A stretch of 64,000 bases of DNA from assembly GCF_026151205.1 (NCBI RefSeq), contig NC_087082.1:18569401-18633400 (forward strand). The letters are read 5' to 3'. This document shows, one piece after another, positions 20,902 through 31,329 of this stretch. The notes under the pieces are model-generated. The model worked only from the letters and a program-made list of their open reading frames with translations, ran no database searches and was not told the origin of the DNA. Position numbers and translations under genes: made by a program. This DNA comes from Bolinopsis microptera (Eukaryota > Ctenophora > Tentaculata > Lobata > Bolinopsidae). Position 1 is the first letter of the stretch; the number at the start of each line of letters is the position of its first letter.

Positions 20902-22014
20902 TTGGGCCCGGACGGTGCCGCAGAATTCTCACTAGAGGGGCAAAGAAATGTACTTCAATATGGAGAGCACTACAAGTACATGGGTTCAAAGTCAAACCCT
21001 TTGGTGATGCCTGAACCCATCAAGAAACTGATGGAGCGTCTCAACAATGAGTATGGGTCTTCACACCAAGAGGAAAGGCACCACTACAGACTAAACTCTT
21101 GCCTAGTGAACATGTATGATGATAAGGAGTCAACTCTCCCAGAACACGCAGACAATGAGGGGGATATTGACCCAAAGTCATCTATCTTCACCATATCTCT
21201 AGGGATCCCACGTCACCTTCAGTTTAGGAACTTACAGTCTGACGAAACAATGACTGTCAAATGTAATAGCAGAAGCATGTACCAGATGACTAGGCATAGT
21301 CAAGACTTCTTCAAACACACCATCAAAAAAGAAGATGATGATTCTGTCCCTGACGGTATTCGCTTCAGTCTAACATTCAGGGCCATCCACTGGTCAAACT
21401 TCAACTCAACTATTCTCATAGGGGATTCTAACTTTGGGCCGATAACATTCGGAAGCGGCAAAGGTAAACTTGGTGAATCGACCCCTGGCCTCAGATCTTG
21501 GGCTCCTACAATAGACTCAATAGACCCACTATCATGCACATCATACCGTAATGTTGTGCTAATGGTGGGCACTAATGACCTTAAGAACAAAGTTACCGAC
21601 CAAAAGGTCAAAGAACTTTATAAGCAATATAAAACAAAACTTAGTCTGATAAGGAAGTACAACCCTAAATGTAAAATATTCATATGTCCAGTACTTCCCA
21701 CAAAATCACACGACAAGAACCGTAGAATTTTTACGTTTAATAGATTTATTGCTGAAGATTTATGCCAGTGTGACCTTAAAGTTATCCTAGTTGAAGGTTT
21801 TATCAAGTTCCTAGACAAGCGAACAAATCTTTTAGATTATGATCTTGCAAAGACTGATGTTGGAGATGAACTCCATCTCAATAGAAAAGGCACCAGCATC
21901 CTTGTTGTTCTATTAAAACGCTGCATCTTTCAATTTAAATCTAGTAAAACCAAATTATCAAGCAGTAGGTTATATTCTAACGCACTCAGAGGTGGCCCAC
22001 TAAACCCTGTATGA
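20902..22014 (+). CDS. LINE ORF1: AlkB-like dioxygenase fused to SGNH hydrolase
   Basis: The frame is open from 20893; the first ATG is at 20980. Residues about 20-160 (counted from 20902) carry the AlkB pattern: H82-A-D84, SIFTISLG, then FFKHTI with H139, and RFSLTFR with R154 and R160. These supply the Fe(II)-binding HxD...H triad and the 2-oxoglutarate arginines. Residues about 170-335 carry the SGNH pattern: IGDSNFG, VGTNDLKN and DELHLNRKG (D322, H325). AlkB enzymes remove alkyl groups from nucleic acids and occur in plant RNA viruses; SGNH esterases are known in CR1-type ORF1. The combination is unusual. All listed active-site residues are present. Confidence 0.85.
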   Translation: MGPDGAAEFSLEGQRNVLQYGEHYKYMGSKSNPLVMPEPIKKLMERLNNEYGSSHQEERHHYRLNSCLVNMYDDKESTLPEHADNEGDIDPKSSIFTISLGIPRHLQFRNLQSDETMTVKCNSRSMYQMTRHSQDFFKHTIKKEDDDSVPDGIRFSLTFRAIHWSNFNSTILIGDSNFGPITFGSGKGKLGESTPGLRSWAPTIDSIDPLSCTSYRNVVLMVGTNDLKNKVTDQKVKELYKQYKTKLSLIRKYNPKCKIFICPVLPTKSHDKNRRIFTFNRFIAEDLCQCDLKVILVEGFIKFLDKRTNLLDYDLAKTDVGDELHLNRKGTSILVVLLKRCIFQFKSSKTKLSSSRLYSNALRGGPLNPV

Positions 22015-22018
22015 ATAA

Positions 22019-24903
22019 ATGACTCCATCAATCAAACGAGAAATATGCGACTGCTGCAACAAAAACATCCTTATTGGTCAAGGATACTTGGAATGTCAAA
22101 ATTGTCCCAAAATAATACACAAATTATGCTTCAAAAAATCAAAATTTAGCCAAGGAGGCTCTGGACACTTATGTACCAACTGCTTCAGTATTAGTGTCAT
22201 GATCTACAACCCCTTTAAGGAACTCATAGGACTTGACAAAGAGTCTGATGATAAGTTCTACTCAGAAGACTTCCTAGAGTCTTTTGATTGCATTAACCAA
22301 GCATCTACAATTTTGGAAAACTGTAAGAGTTACAAACTTAAATCAGTCCATGAAAAGGTCCCTAATAACTCTGATTTTAGCACAATGTTCTACAATATAG
22401 ATGGAAATCTATCCAACTTTGACTCCTTTTCTGTAGAAATGAGCATGCAAAAACTTACCTACTCAGCTATTGCTCTTGCTGAAACAAATGTTAATCAAAA
22501 CAAAGGTGATCTGTACAAATTAAGCAACTACTCGCATTTCTATAATGACAAAATTCCAAATAAAACAAAAGGAACAGGTGTCTGTTTATATATCCACTGT
22601 TCCTTCAATGCAACCATAAACGACAAGCTTATCAGTACAACTAAAAACCTTGAATCACTCTTTGTTACTGTCAATAAAGGGAGTGAAAAAGTTAATGTTG
22701 GTGTGGTTTATAGATCACCCAATGGGGACTCGAAAGAGTTTCTCAATGAGTTGACACACCTGAAGTCACTCTTCCCCAAAGACATAAAATCTATAATTTT
22801 GGGAGACTACAACTTTGACCTTCTAAAGAGAACAAATCCCACAACTCAAAAATTTGAAAATTTGTTTCTTTCATTGGGATTCTTTCCGCTCATCTCATTA
22901 CCAACTCATTCCACAAACATTCACCAACATTCCTGCATAGACAATATACTCACCAACGACATTGAACACGTCACGATGTCTGGGGTAATTGATGATATGA
23001 ATTCCCACCACAAACCAATCATAGCCATGTTCAATCTTTGCATGCCTATGAACGAAACTTCTTCAGACCAAAAGCTACTCCAACACTACAGCTTCTCCAA
23101 GAAAAATGTTGATACTTTAATTACAGACCTTGAATCCAAAGAAGATATCATGGCAAACAGTACCAACTTTGAAACCTTCTTTAACATCTTCACACATACA
23201 ATTGACTCTAACTGCAAACTAGATAAACCCAAAGTCTCCAAAAGAAATCCAATTAACAATCCTTGGATGACAGATGGAATTTCAGAAGCTATTTCAACTA
23301 AAGAGGAGCTGTATGATGACTGGATAGCCTCGAAAAAGTCAAAAGAATTTAGTCCAGATGGAAATATTGATCTCCACACAAAATTTTCAAACTATCGTCG
23401 ATGTCTTAAAGGTGTAATAAAAAGTCAAAAAAAGAAATATTACTGTACTAAGATCATGGATCATCAAGGAGACAGCAAAAAGACTTGGGAAGTTATCAAT
23501 GAATTAAGAGGAAAATGCAAAAAAACCATAAAGCCTCAATTCTGTGTCGACGGAGTACGCATCACAGAACGTAGACTCATAGCCAACAAATTTAATGAGT
23601 ACTTTGCCTCAATAGCGTCGAAATTGAATGAACAAGTTGATGGGGAAATGAAAATTGAGCCACTTCCTTCATTTGTTGAATTTTTACCAAAAACTAACCC
23701 AAATTCGATGTACTTAACAGACTGCACTGAGAGTGAAATATCTCATATCATTTCTGAGCTACAAAATGGCAAAGCTAGTGATTTCCCCATTAGTGTTATT
23801 AAAAAGGCCTCACACATTCTCAGCCCAGTGCTTTCCATACAATACAACAACCTTATGTCAACAGGATGCTTTCCCGCCATCCTTAAGATAGGTAAAATTA
23901 GCCCCATCTACAAAAAAGATAACGAAGAACACTTACAAAATTATCGTCCAATTTCCACTCTCCCAATTTTCGGTAAAATTTTTGAAAAGGTTATCTACTC
24001 ACGGCTTTATGGTTTTCTCTCGAGTCAGGGAATACTGCACGATAGCCAGTTTGGGTTCCGAAAGGGTCATTCAACATCACATGCACTCAACTACTCTATT
24101 CACCACATTCAGCAGTCACTCAAAGCCGGTAATCATGTTTTAGGAATCTTTATCGACCTAAGTAAAGCATTTGATACAATAGATCACTCAATACTTCTTA
24201 AAAAATTAAACACATACGGGATCAGAGGACGGGCACACAAACTCCTGGAAAGTTATCTTTCCGACCGTAAACAATATGTTGGTGTGCTCAATGAAATATC
24301 TGATACTCTACCTGTGCTTTTTGGAGTGCCACAAGGGAGCTGCTTAGGGCCCCTTCTGTTCTTAATTTACATAAACGATCTTACAAACTCTGAAAAGAAC
24401 TCTAAATTTGTTCTATTTGCTGATGACACAAATATCTTCGTCGCTGCAAAAAGTAAAAACCTAGCATACAAAAAAGCCAATGAAGTCCTAAATTCCGTAC
24501 ACCGCTACATGCTTGCCAATAAACTTCACATAAACACTGGCAAGAGCTGTTACCTTGAATTCTCAAACTCTCGATCCAACAAAGATGAAGATACACCCTC
24601 TGATCAAGAAATCAATATCAATGGCATACCCTTGGAGAGAGTACATGAAACTAAATTCTTAGGTGTAACAATCGATGAAGACCTAAACTGGAACGCACAT
24701 AGAAGGAAATTAGCAAAAAAACTAGCCAGCTGCTGTGGCATGCTAAATAGAATTAAAGATAACATTCCCACATCACTCCATAAAGATCTATATCACACTC
24801 TGTTTGAAAGCTATCTTGCATATGGTATAACTGTCTGGGGAGGGGCATCTAACAAAAAACTTGAACCTCTGTTCAAAGCACAGAAAATGTGTGCCCGCAT
24901 AAT
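22019..24903 (+). CDS. LINE ORF2 (PHD, endonuclease, reverse transcriptase), 5' part
   Basis: Starts 4 nt after the ORF1 stop in another frame, which suggests reinitiation. Residues 9-55 form a PHD-type finger (C-x2-C, C-x2-C, H-x2-C, C-x2-C). The APE-type endonuclease shows AETNVN (about 154), GDYNFD (about 262), SCIDNIL (about 306) and SHHKP (about 329). The reverse transcriptase shows GFRKGHSTS, FIDLSKAFDTID (about 710), GVPQGSCLGPLLF (about 769) and FADDTNIF (about 799). Catalytic motifs are intact. The original frame is broken at 24903 by the palindromic insertion; translation into the insertion yields about 44 foreign residues before a stop at 25036. Confidence 0.9.
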
Positions 24904-27206
24904 AGTACAGACAAATCCGTCTGAAAAAATCGATCTGCTGACACACGAAGCTTTCAGAGGATTTTTGACGTTTTTGAGTCCCATTAGGTGCCCTTTATGG
25001 CTGACCAACTTTTCCAAACTTTTCCACTTGTCTTAAGGCCACTTTTTGCCACTTTACCACTTTTTACCACCTTTCTTGTTTGTCGAATATTTTTAGTTGT
25101 GAACATCGTAAAAGGTTGCGGATCAATCGAGTGTGTTCATATTATCAGGAAGAAAAACTTTTGTTCAAACAATTTTTACGTCAGATAATAAGTTAATTGG
25201 ATAATTATCAATTAACTAATTAGCAAAATTCTAAAAAATTTTTATTGGCTTAAAATGATCGGAATAGCTTGAAACACGGAGAAAAGTATTTTTTAGAAAA
25301 ACTTTGAAAATTTTTCACTTACATTTTTTTTCGAGACTCAGAAAAAATTTTGAAAATTCAAAATATTTTTTCCGCCAAATGTGATCAAACCGCATGAAAA
25401 ACGGAGAAAAATGCCTTTCAAAAAAACTTAGTGAATTTTTCGTTTCAAGAATACTTAAATCGCCAATATTTGTAGTTGGAGTTCAGTAAATCTCGGCAGA
25501 TTTTAGTAATCAGGAATTACTAAGTGAAGAGGTCTGAAACTGAAAAACGTTAACCATACGATCGCGCGGCGATATAAGAGTTTCATAAACTAATTTTCAC
25601 AGAAACTGCACCAATGGCACAGTCAAGATCGAAACGATAGCCTGCTGTACTGTCATTTTAATGATTTCAATGATGAATCAGTGGGGTTAAGATAATCACA
25701 TTTGTAATAAATAAACATCTCTGTACCGTCAATTGTGCTAATCTAAACCAGCCTACCTGTATTACCAGACCTCTTCTTTTCCTCGACAATCAAACCAAGT
25801 TGTTCATATCGCATTTGGTGGGTGATGTAAGTAGTAGTGCACTTAGTCAATAAAGACACCGTGATTTTTATTAAAAGGAGATGATGAAGCAAGTATTCAT
25901 AACACAAAGAAGAATGGTCGGTGGGAATTGGGACCCACTTAAATCACCTTAACACAGTGCCCTCAGTAATCCATCCTGTCATTAAAATTATTTGTTATAT
26001 AGTATAGTGTTGAAAGTATTGAAACTAATACATATCGAGCTGTATTCAATCAGACTACGACACAATACGTGTATATTATACCGTGAGAAACCCGGTATAG
26101 AGACGTTTTAAAGTTTATCACGAAAACGTATACTTGGCCTCATGGCTCATTTACAGTTCGAAGAAGGCAAGAACAGATCAGGGAAACTAAGGAACAGCCA
26201 GGTCCAGGAAGCAAGTGTAAATACACCTTCCAACATCAACTGTGACTTGTTTTGTATTGTTCTGCATACCGCTTCATTTACTATGCTGGATCGGTGGTTA
26301 CCTCAAATCACCCCCATATGTCAGGGTCGGCTAAACGTAAAATCAGCAAGGGTAACGTACTGGCAAGGTAGGCTGGTTTAGATTAGCACAATTGACGGTA
26401 CAGAGATGTTTATTTATTACAAATGTGATTATCTTAACCCCACTGATTCATCATTGAAATCAATAAAATGACAGTACAGCAGGCTATCGTTTCGATCTTG
26501 ACTGTGCCATTGGTGCAGTTTCTGCGAAAATTAGTTTATGAAACTCTTATATCGCCGCGCGATCGTATGGTTAACGTTTTTCAGTTTCAGACCTCTTCAC
26601 TTAGTAATTCCTGATTACTAAAATCTGCCGAGATTTACTGAACTCCAACTACAAATATTGGCTATTTAAGTATTCTTGAAACGAAAAATTCACTAAGTTT
26701 TTTTGAAAGGCATTTTTCTCCGTGTTTCATGCGGTTTGATCACTTTTGGCGGAAAAAATATAGAAAAATATAGTCTCGAAAAAAAATGTAAGTGAAAAAT
26801 TTTCAAAGTTTTTCTAAAAAATACTTTTCTCCGTGTTTCAAGCTATTCCGATCATTTTAAGCCAATAAAAATTTTTTAGAATTTTGCTAATTAGTTAATT
26901 GATAATTATCCAATTAACTTATTATCTGACGTAAAAATTGTTTGAACAAAAGTTTTTCTTCCTGATAATATGAACACACTCGATTGATCCGCAACCTTTT
27001 ACGATGTTCACAACTAAAGATATTCGACAAACAAGAAAGGTGGTAAAAAGTGGTAAAGTGGCAAAAAGTGGCCTTAAGACAAGTGGAAAAGTTTGGAAAA
27101 ATTGGTCAGCCATAAAGGGCACCTAATGGGACTCAAAAACGTCAAAAATCCTCTGAAAGCTTCGTGTGTCAGCAGATCGATTTTTTCAGACGGATTTGTC
27201 TGTACT
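24904..27206. mobile_element. 2.3-kb palindromic DNA element, TSD ATAAT
   Basis: Begins AGTACAGACAAATCCGTCTG and ends with its reverse complement. Flanks are ATAAT at 24899-24903 and 27207-27211; without the element and one copy of ATAAT the LINE frame is continuous. Inverted arms of about 850 bp (24904-25757 and 26369-27206) are nearly identical; the spacer is about 610 bp. The same 66-codon frame (MPFMADQ start) appears on both arms, as mirror images; it is probably not a gene. No transposase. The AGT...ACT ends with very long TIRs recall Polinton termini, but a 5-bp TSD is unusual for those (6 bp expected). Confidence 0.85.
25758..26368. other. Spacer of the palindromic element
   Basis: A unique 610-bp centre. 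A frame at 26142-26381 (79 codons, MAHLQFEEGKNRSGK) is open but has no recognisable domain and runs into the arm; I do not treat it as a gene. Confidence 0.5.
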
Positions 27207-27211
27207 ATAAT

Positions 27212-27737
27212 GTTTGGAGATAAAGAAGCATACTTGGATAAATTTAAAACTAGTGCACGATGCAGACCCTACGGGGAGCAAATCCTGGGCAAGGAATTCT
27301 ACAGAAAGGAGCATACAAAACCCCTCTTCAACACTCATGAAATCATGAATGTGCATAATCTGTACTTCTACCATTGTATTAATGACATCTTCAAGGTCTT
27401 GAAATATAGAACCCCTATATCACTATACTCCCTCTTTGAAACATCTGGCAGACCTGGAAAAGAGACACTCATTCTCACACCTAAACCATCAGACAGCTAC
27501 ATATACAGAGCAGGGACAATTTGGAATACAGTACGACAAAATCTCATGCTAACTACATTCACCTCTTATAAGCCCAATCACCTCAAATCATCCATAAGAA
27601 TCACCATCACTCACACTCAAAAGGAAGGAGAACCAAATGACTGGAACTTAGCCTTAAACAGCGTTCGACAAAATTCAAAAACTTTAAAATTGACCTTGCC
27701 TAGATTACTTAAGCTTGAAAAAGCGGTAATATCTTAG
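27212..27737 (+). CDS. LINE ORF2, 3' part
   Basis: Continues the reverse transcriptase C-terminal region after the insertion (FGDKEAYLDKF, then a conserved tail with LPRLLKLEKAVIS before the stop). It is in the frame expected if the insertion and one ATAAT copy are removed, so ORF2 was complete when the insertion occurred. It cannot be translated from the present ORF2 start. Confidence 0.85.
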
Positions 27738-28352
27738 CAAAATATAACTTGCAGCAGCCCCATACCTTGTCATGAACATAACATCGAAACTACCTCTGTG
27801 ATCACATCTTTCTCTGGGTGCAAAATGAATATATAATATAGGTTTATTAGTTTTATAGAAATTTAAAAGTTCTATAGAAATTTATTATAGAAGGATTATA
27901 AACATTTTTTTTTGTGTGTTTTGTGTTATTCATTTTTATACCTATTTTAGAAGAGATTTTTATAGAATGTTAGAAGTGCAGTAGGGTCAGTTTCAGACGA
28001 ATTAAGCATAAATGACATCATTGCCATGTCTGAAGTGGTTTGTAAATGGGCCATTGTTAGCCCCAAGCGTTTTGGTCCCTCATTCCTGCCACTCAGCATT
28101 GCCTACTGTAAAGTAGAAATTTTTCTAAGATAATAGAGAAACTGACCTTGTCTCACTAAATTCAACCACTTACCATAATAAAAAATACTAACAACCAAAT
28201 AAAGTTTTTTAAATAATTGTATACAATCACCAAAAATATTTCCTCAAGTTTACTTCTAGATAACTAATTAGTGGTTTAAGCTCTTATTTTATTTATGATT
28301 AAAGGAATGTAAAATAAAACTTTTCGTTTCATTGAAAACTTTTCGTTTCATT
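27738..28352 (+). other. LINE 3'UTR and repeat tail
   Basis: Contains blocks TTTTATACCTATTTTAGAAG and AAGCGTTTTGGTCCCTCATT, shared with 58563-59000. It ends in two copies of the 18-19-bp tail repeat. Confidence 0.75.
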
Positions 28353-28847
28353 GGTAGTTCTAATGACCATTTACTAAAATACATAAATACAAAATACAAT
28401 ATAGTATAAATATTATAATCAGAAGTTTTATTAATCCTATCCGTCCAAGTTAAACTTGAAGGGCGCTACACGCACGACGAAAACTCCCTTTAATGTGAGC
28501 TGAAGTAGACTACTAGTAGTATAGCTAGTAGCGCTTGAAATAATATAATAATAATAACTCTATTTATTATCTCTCAATAGCTTTAAAATGATAATTATCC
28601 ACAACTCGCACAACTCACTCTAATTGTTATTAACCTTAATGATGAATATAAATAAGGATAAATAAGGATAATATAAACCAATATAACATCATTAAGATTT
28701 TATACTCGACTTTGTGTTCTTTTTAGTAGCAGTTAAACTCTGGTAATAAGTTGAGAACTTTAAATTCAAGGAACGGTGTATATCATTCTACCTATGAACA
28801 TTATAAAAGGTTACTAATTATTACAAATATATAACATTTATAGTCCT
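28353..28847. other. No gene recognised
   Basis: AT-rich. The last 110 bp are the usual flank of the shared terminal exon. Confidence 0.4.
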
Positions 28848-28922
28848 CTATAAGGTAACAATTTGTGTCACTTCAGCCTTAACCTGCTCACTGAGCCGGC
28901 TATTGCTGAAGTGACCGTTTCT
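28848..28922 (-). CDS. Shared 3' terminal exon, copy 4
   Basis: Same exon as at 7680, with the acceptor CTAAG kept, but with V in place of D at QDKAEV. Confidence 0.45.
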   Translation of the reverse strand, partial: RNGHFSNSRLSEQVKAEVTQIVTL

Positions 28923-28992
28923 CTTAGAATGTTGAAGTAGGGTTTGTTAAAGATACTTAGTACAACCTGAGAAATAATTATATAACAATCTG

Positions 28993-29766
28993 TGTAACTA
29001 TAGAAAACCGCGTTTCTTGGTATTTAGTGTATGCTAGTCAAGCTCTAGTCACGAAGCACGAACGGCAGGGCATACCGTAAGGTATAAATGGAACGAGTAT
29101 ATTAAAATGAATAATTAATTAAATGGAAAAGCAATACAAAGTGAACTTCAACAGATAAAACTTCCAAGTGTTCGCTCCAAACAATTGACGTGAATATAGA
29201 TCACTCGACGTGTCTAATCACAAAAGATAGTGCTCAGTCAGACTGGCTATCGTCAATTAGAATCCCTTAAAATGATTAAGGGGCAACTAAGAAGTGAGCT
29301 CTCCACTTCCGGCTCTCCGGGTATACTCCCGAAACTTAAGTCACGCTACAACGCGTGTCGGCATAACGCAAGCAGCCTGCACCAGTCTAGACAATGAGCA
29401 CTCCACTGACAGTCGTCCTGAGGTCGCCACGACCAACCACAGGCCTAGCTGTAAGTCAGGTGCAAAAGAGCGGACAACTACAATAAGGCAAATTGTCTGG
29501 CAGCAGGTTTGCCAGTCAACCAAATACAGTCAACCCGTGTAAAATGAAATACAAACCAAAATCTTCTAATTTCTAAACCAACTGTTAAACAGTTAAACTC
29601 CTACACGAAATGTCGCACTACCCGGAAATGTGTAACGGTCCTTATACTACCACATTTCACAATAAAAGTGTTCCTAATAAATTAAACGCAACTCTCCTAA
29701 TATTACATATGCCGCTGTAAACAAAGTTAATATATCGAGAACCTAACGATACTACTTTACAACATC
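28993..29766. other. GC-richer unique island between duplicated blocks
   Basis: This 0.77-kb segment has no second copy in the window. It holds TATAAATGG near 29081 and AATAAAAG near 29661, but no coding frame with recognisable content and no target duplication. It sits exactly where duplicated blocks of the 7.8-kb region and the 5.25-kb region would otherwise meet. Confidence 0.4.
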
Positions 29767-30250
29767 TCTACCCAAAATTTTTTTCCGAATATTAAAAACC
29801 CTTTAAAAATTCGCCAACAGCCTTACGCTGCACAACCTATTTAAATTTAACCCTACTCCCTAGCACGGCTCTGCGCGCCTTAAAAATAAAATGCTGAAAG
29901 AATCTTAAAAGTAAACGCCTAACCCTATTCCAAATCCAATATCATAATTTACAATACTCACCTATTTCTCCGTCTTTCCTCCTTCCATTCAAACCTTTAT
30001 TTTAGATCCTCATTTCCATTCCATACGAATGAGTACAAGTAAAACACTTTAAATATAAAAAATGAAATGTATTAATCAAATAAAAAAACAAGAATGAGAA
30101 GAACAGCCAGAGACACATCGTCCTCCCGAGCTTAATGAGGGCTGCTGTATGGCTCTGTGCTGGGCGAGGTGGGGCTGTGGAAATAGGGCGGGGGCGCCGG
30201 CTGGGTGTCCATTCTTGCCGCCTGTTGATCCGCCAAGTACTCCAATTCCA
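29767..30250. repeat. Segmental duplication G, copy 2
   Basis: Second copy of 5250-5735, joined at 30250/30251 to the start of duplication H. Includes the partial coiled-coil frame (30133-30250, minus). Confidence 0.8.
30133..30250 (-). pseudogene. Coiled-coil protein, truncated copy
   Basis: Retains ELEYLADQQAARMDTQ and the proline-rich end of the 5613-5840 frame; everything upstream is replaced by unrelated sequence at the duplication junction. Confidence 0.6.
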
Positions 30251-31004
30251 CGCGTTAATAATCAACGTGGGATCAACTTTTAAGTAGAGCAATTTGAATA
30301 ATAGTTCATATTCATAAGCTTATTAATAGGCATTCTCAAATTATTATAATGAAAAGATATGTGATCTTCTCAGACATTTATTTGTTGTGCTTCAACAAAA
30401 AATCAAACTGGCCTGCACTGACTTCATTTGTTCTTCCATAGCCGTCTCCACTCATTACTCTTCTGGTGCGTAGATCGAGTCAGAGGAAGCAAACATCATT
30501 GTGATCATTTCAAGGAGCAGTCCCATGCCATCATAGCCATTCTCATAGAAAAGCGAGTAGCAGTACATGATGTCTGTGACAGCTGATGGGTCCATTTTGT
30601 CTGTCAAGGCCACTGCCAACATAGATGTTGCTGCCTTAAACTGTGCACAGTCGTTCCAAAGTCGTACAACAGTTTCCCATGTTGCAGAAAACTTTAGTCT
30701 GTTCTCTCCTGTTATTTTTGCTGGGTCACATAACATGAGAACACGCGTTGTTAAATATTTGCAGTTGTTTCTTAATTTCTTTACTGCATGAAGCATGTCC
30801 TGCATCGGAAAATCACATTTACGATCCACTCTTCACTCTTCTGGTGTGTAGATCGTAGTTTACTTCAGTCACCAATGAAATAGATGTACACTCACCTTTC
30901 TGATAAAAGTCAGCTAAAGCTCCATGCTACGATAGTTAGTAACAACCATAACAATATATAAAGATATAACTTACTTTCAATAACACCTCCTCTGGCAACC
31001 CCTG
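30251..31004. repeat. Segmental duplication H, copy 2
   Basis: Second copy of 7852-8610, ending at CCTCTGGCAACCCCT. A third, shorter relative of its first 110 bp is at 45935-46015. Confidence 0.8.
30455..30829 (-). CDS. Helical unknown protein, intact copy
   Basis: 124 codons, MDRKCDFPMQDMLHAVKKLR to ASSDSIYAPEE, without interruption. The composition predicts an all-helical soluble protein. The sequence upstream of the ATG repeats the codons of its own 3' end (YAPEE), as in the other copy. No relatives recognised; the fact that one of two copies stays open is the only sign it is real. Confidence 0.5.
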   Translation of the reverse strand: MDRKCDFPMQDMLHAVKKLRNNCKYLTTRVLMLCDPAKITGENRLKFSATWETVVRLWNDCAQFKAATSMLAVALTDKMDPSAVTDIMYCYSLFYENGYDGMGLLLEMITMMFASSDSIYAPEE

Positions 31005-31152
31005 GTTAACCGGAGCGGTGCACTTTTTGCAGGGATCTCCGCTTTTTGTGTCAGCACTGTAACACTCAGTGTTACAGTTTATTTAAGGATTAATCACTAC
31101 TATAAAAATCATTTGTGAATTATATATTTAAAGCAAAATAATATCCACTTAC

Positions 31153-31329
31153 GGTGAAGAGCTCTTCCCCCTCTGACGGAAAGTACGTGCATACTTCCGT
31201 ATGCTCGCCGACAATGGCGAACATGAGCATGGGCTTTCCCTGTTGTGTAGATTTACTCCTTAAAAACTTTATAGTCCCCTTCACGTAGACATAACGTTTA
31301 GGGGTTTCCGCAGGTGCAGCAGTGTTCAA
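31153..31329 (-). CDS. OB-like exon (TYVKG family), copy with intact YFP end
   Basis: The minus-strand exon runs to donor GTAAGT at 31147-31152. Contains KRYVYVKGTIKFLR, GKPMLMFAIVGEHTEV and YFPSEGEELFT. It is the fully in-frame form of the end that is broken at 41500 and 57586. The alternating hydrophobic pattern with a G-K-x-M-x-M-F-A strand resembles a small OB fold such as SSB or RPA subunits. No clear ATG, so the start is uncertain. Confidence 0.5.

Larger units (their letters stand above)
20893..28352 (+). mobile_element. CR1/L2-like LINE, 5' truncated, with 2.3-kb insertion
   Basis: Non-LTR retrotransposon with two ORFs and a 3'UTR ending in two copies of ACTTTTCGTTTCATTGAAA (28319-28352), a short-repeat tail in the manner of CR1 and L2 elements. 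A shorter relative of the 3'UTR is at 58563-59000 and ends in the same repeat. The 5' side starts just after a host stop (20890-20892) inside the AlkB coding region, so it is probably truncated. No target duplication was found. The body is interrupted at 24904-27206. Confidence 0.85.

Noticed and set aside
24988-27122. Mirror-image 66-codon frames on the palindrome arms (MPFMADQ)
   Set aside because: Each begins at the arm and has no recognisable domain; presence on both arms follows from the inverted repeat.
28993-29766. Possible solo LTR (starts TGTAAC, ends TTTACA, contains TATAAA and AATAAA)
   Set aside because: No direct repeat flanks it, and the first bases TGTAAC belong to a host repeat that is also present at 7830 without the insert.
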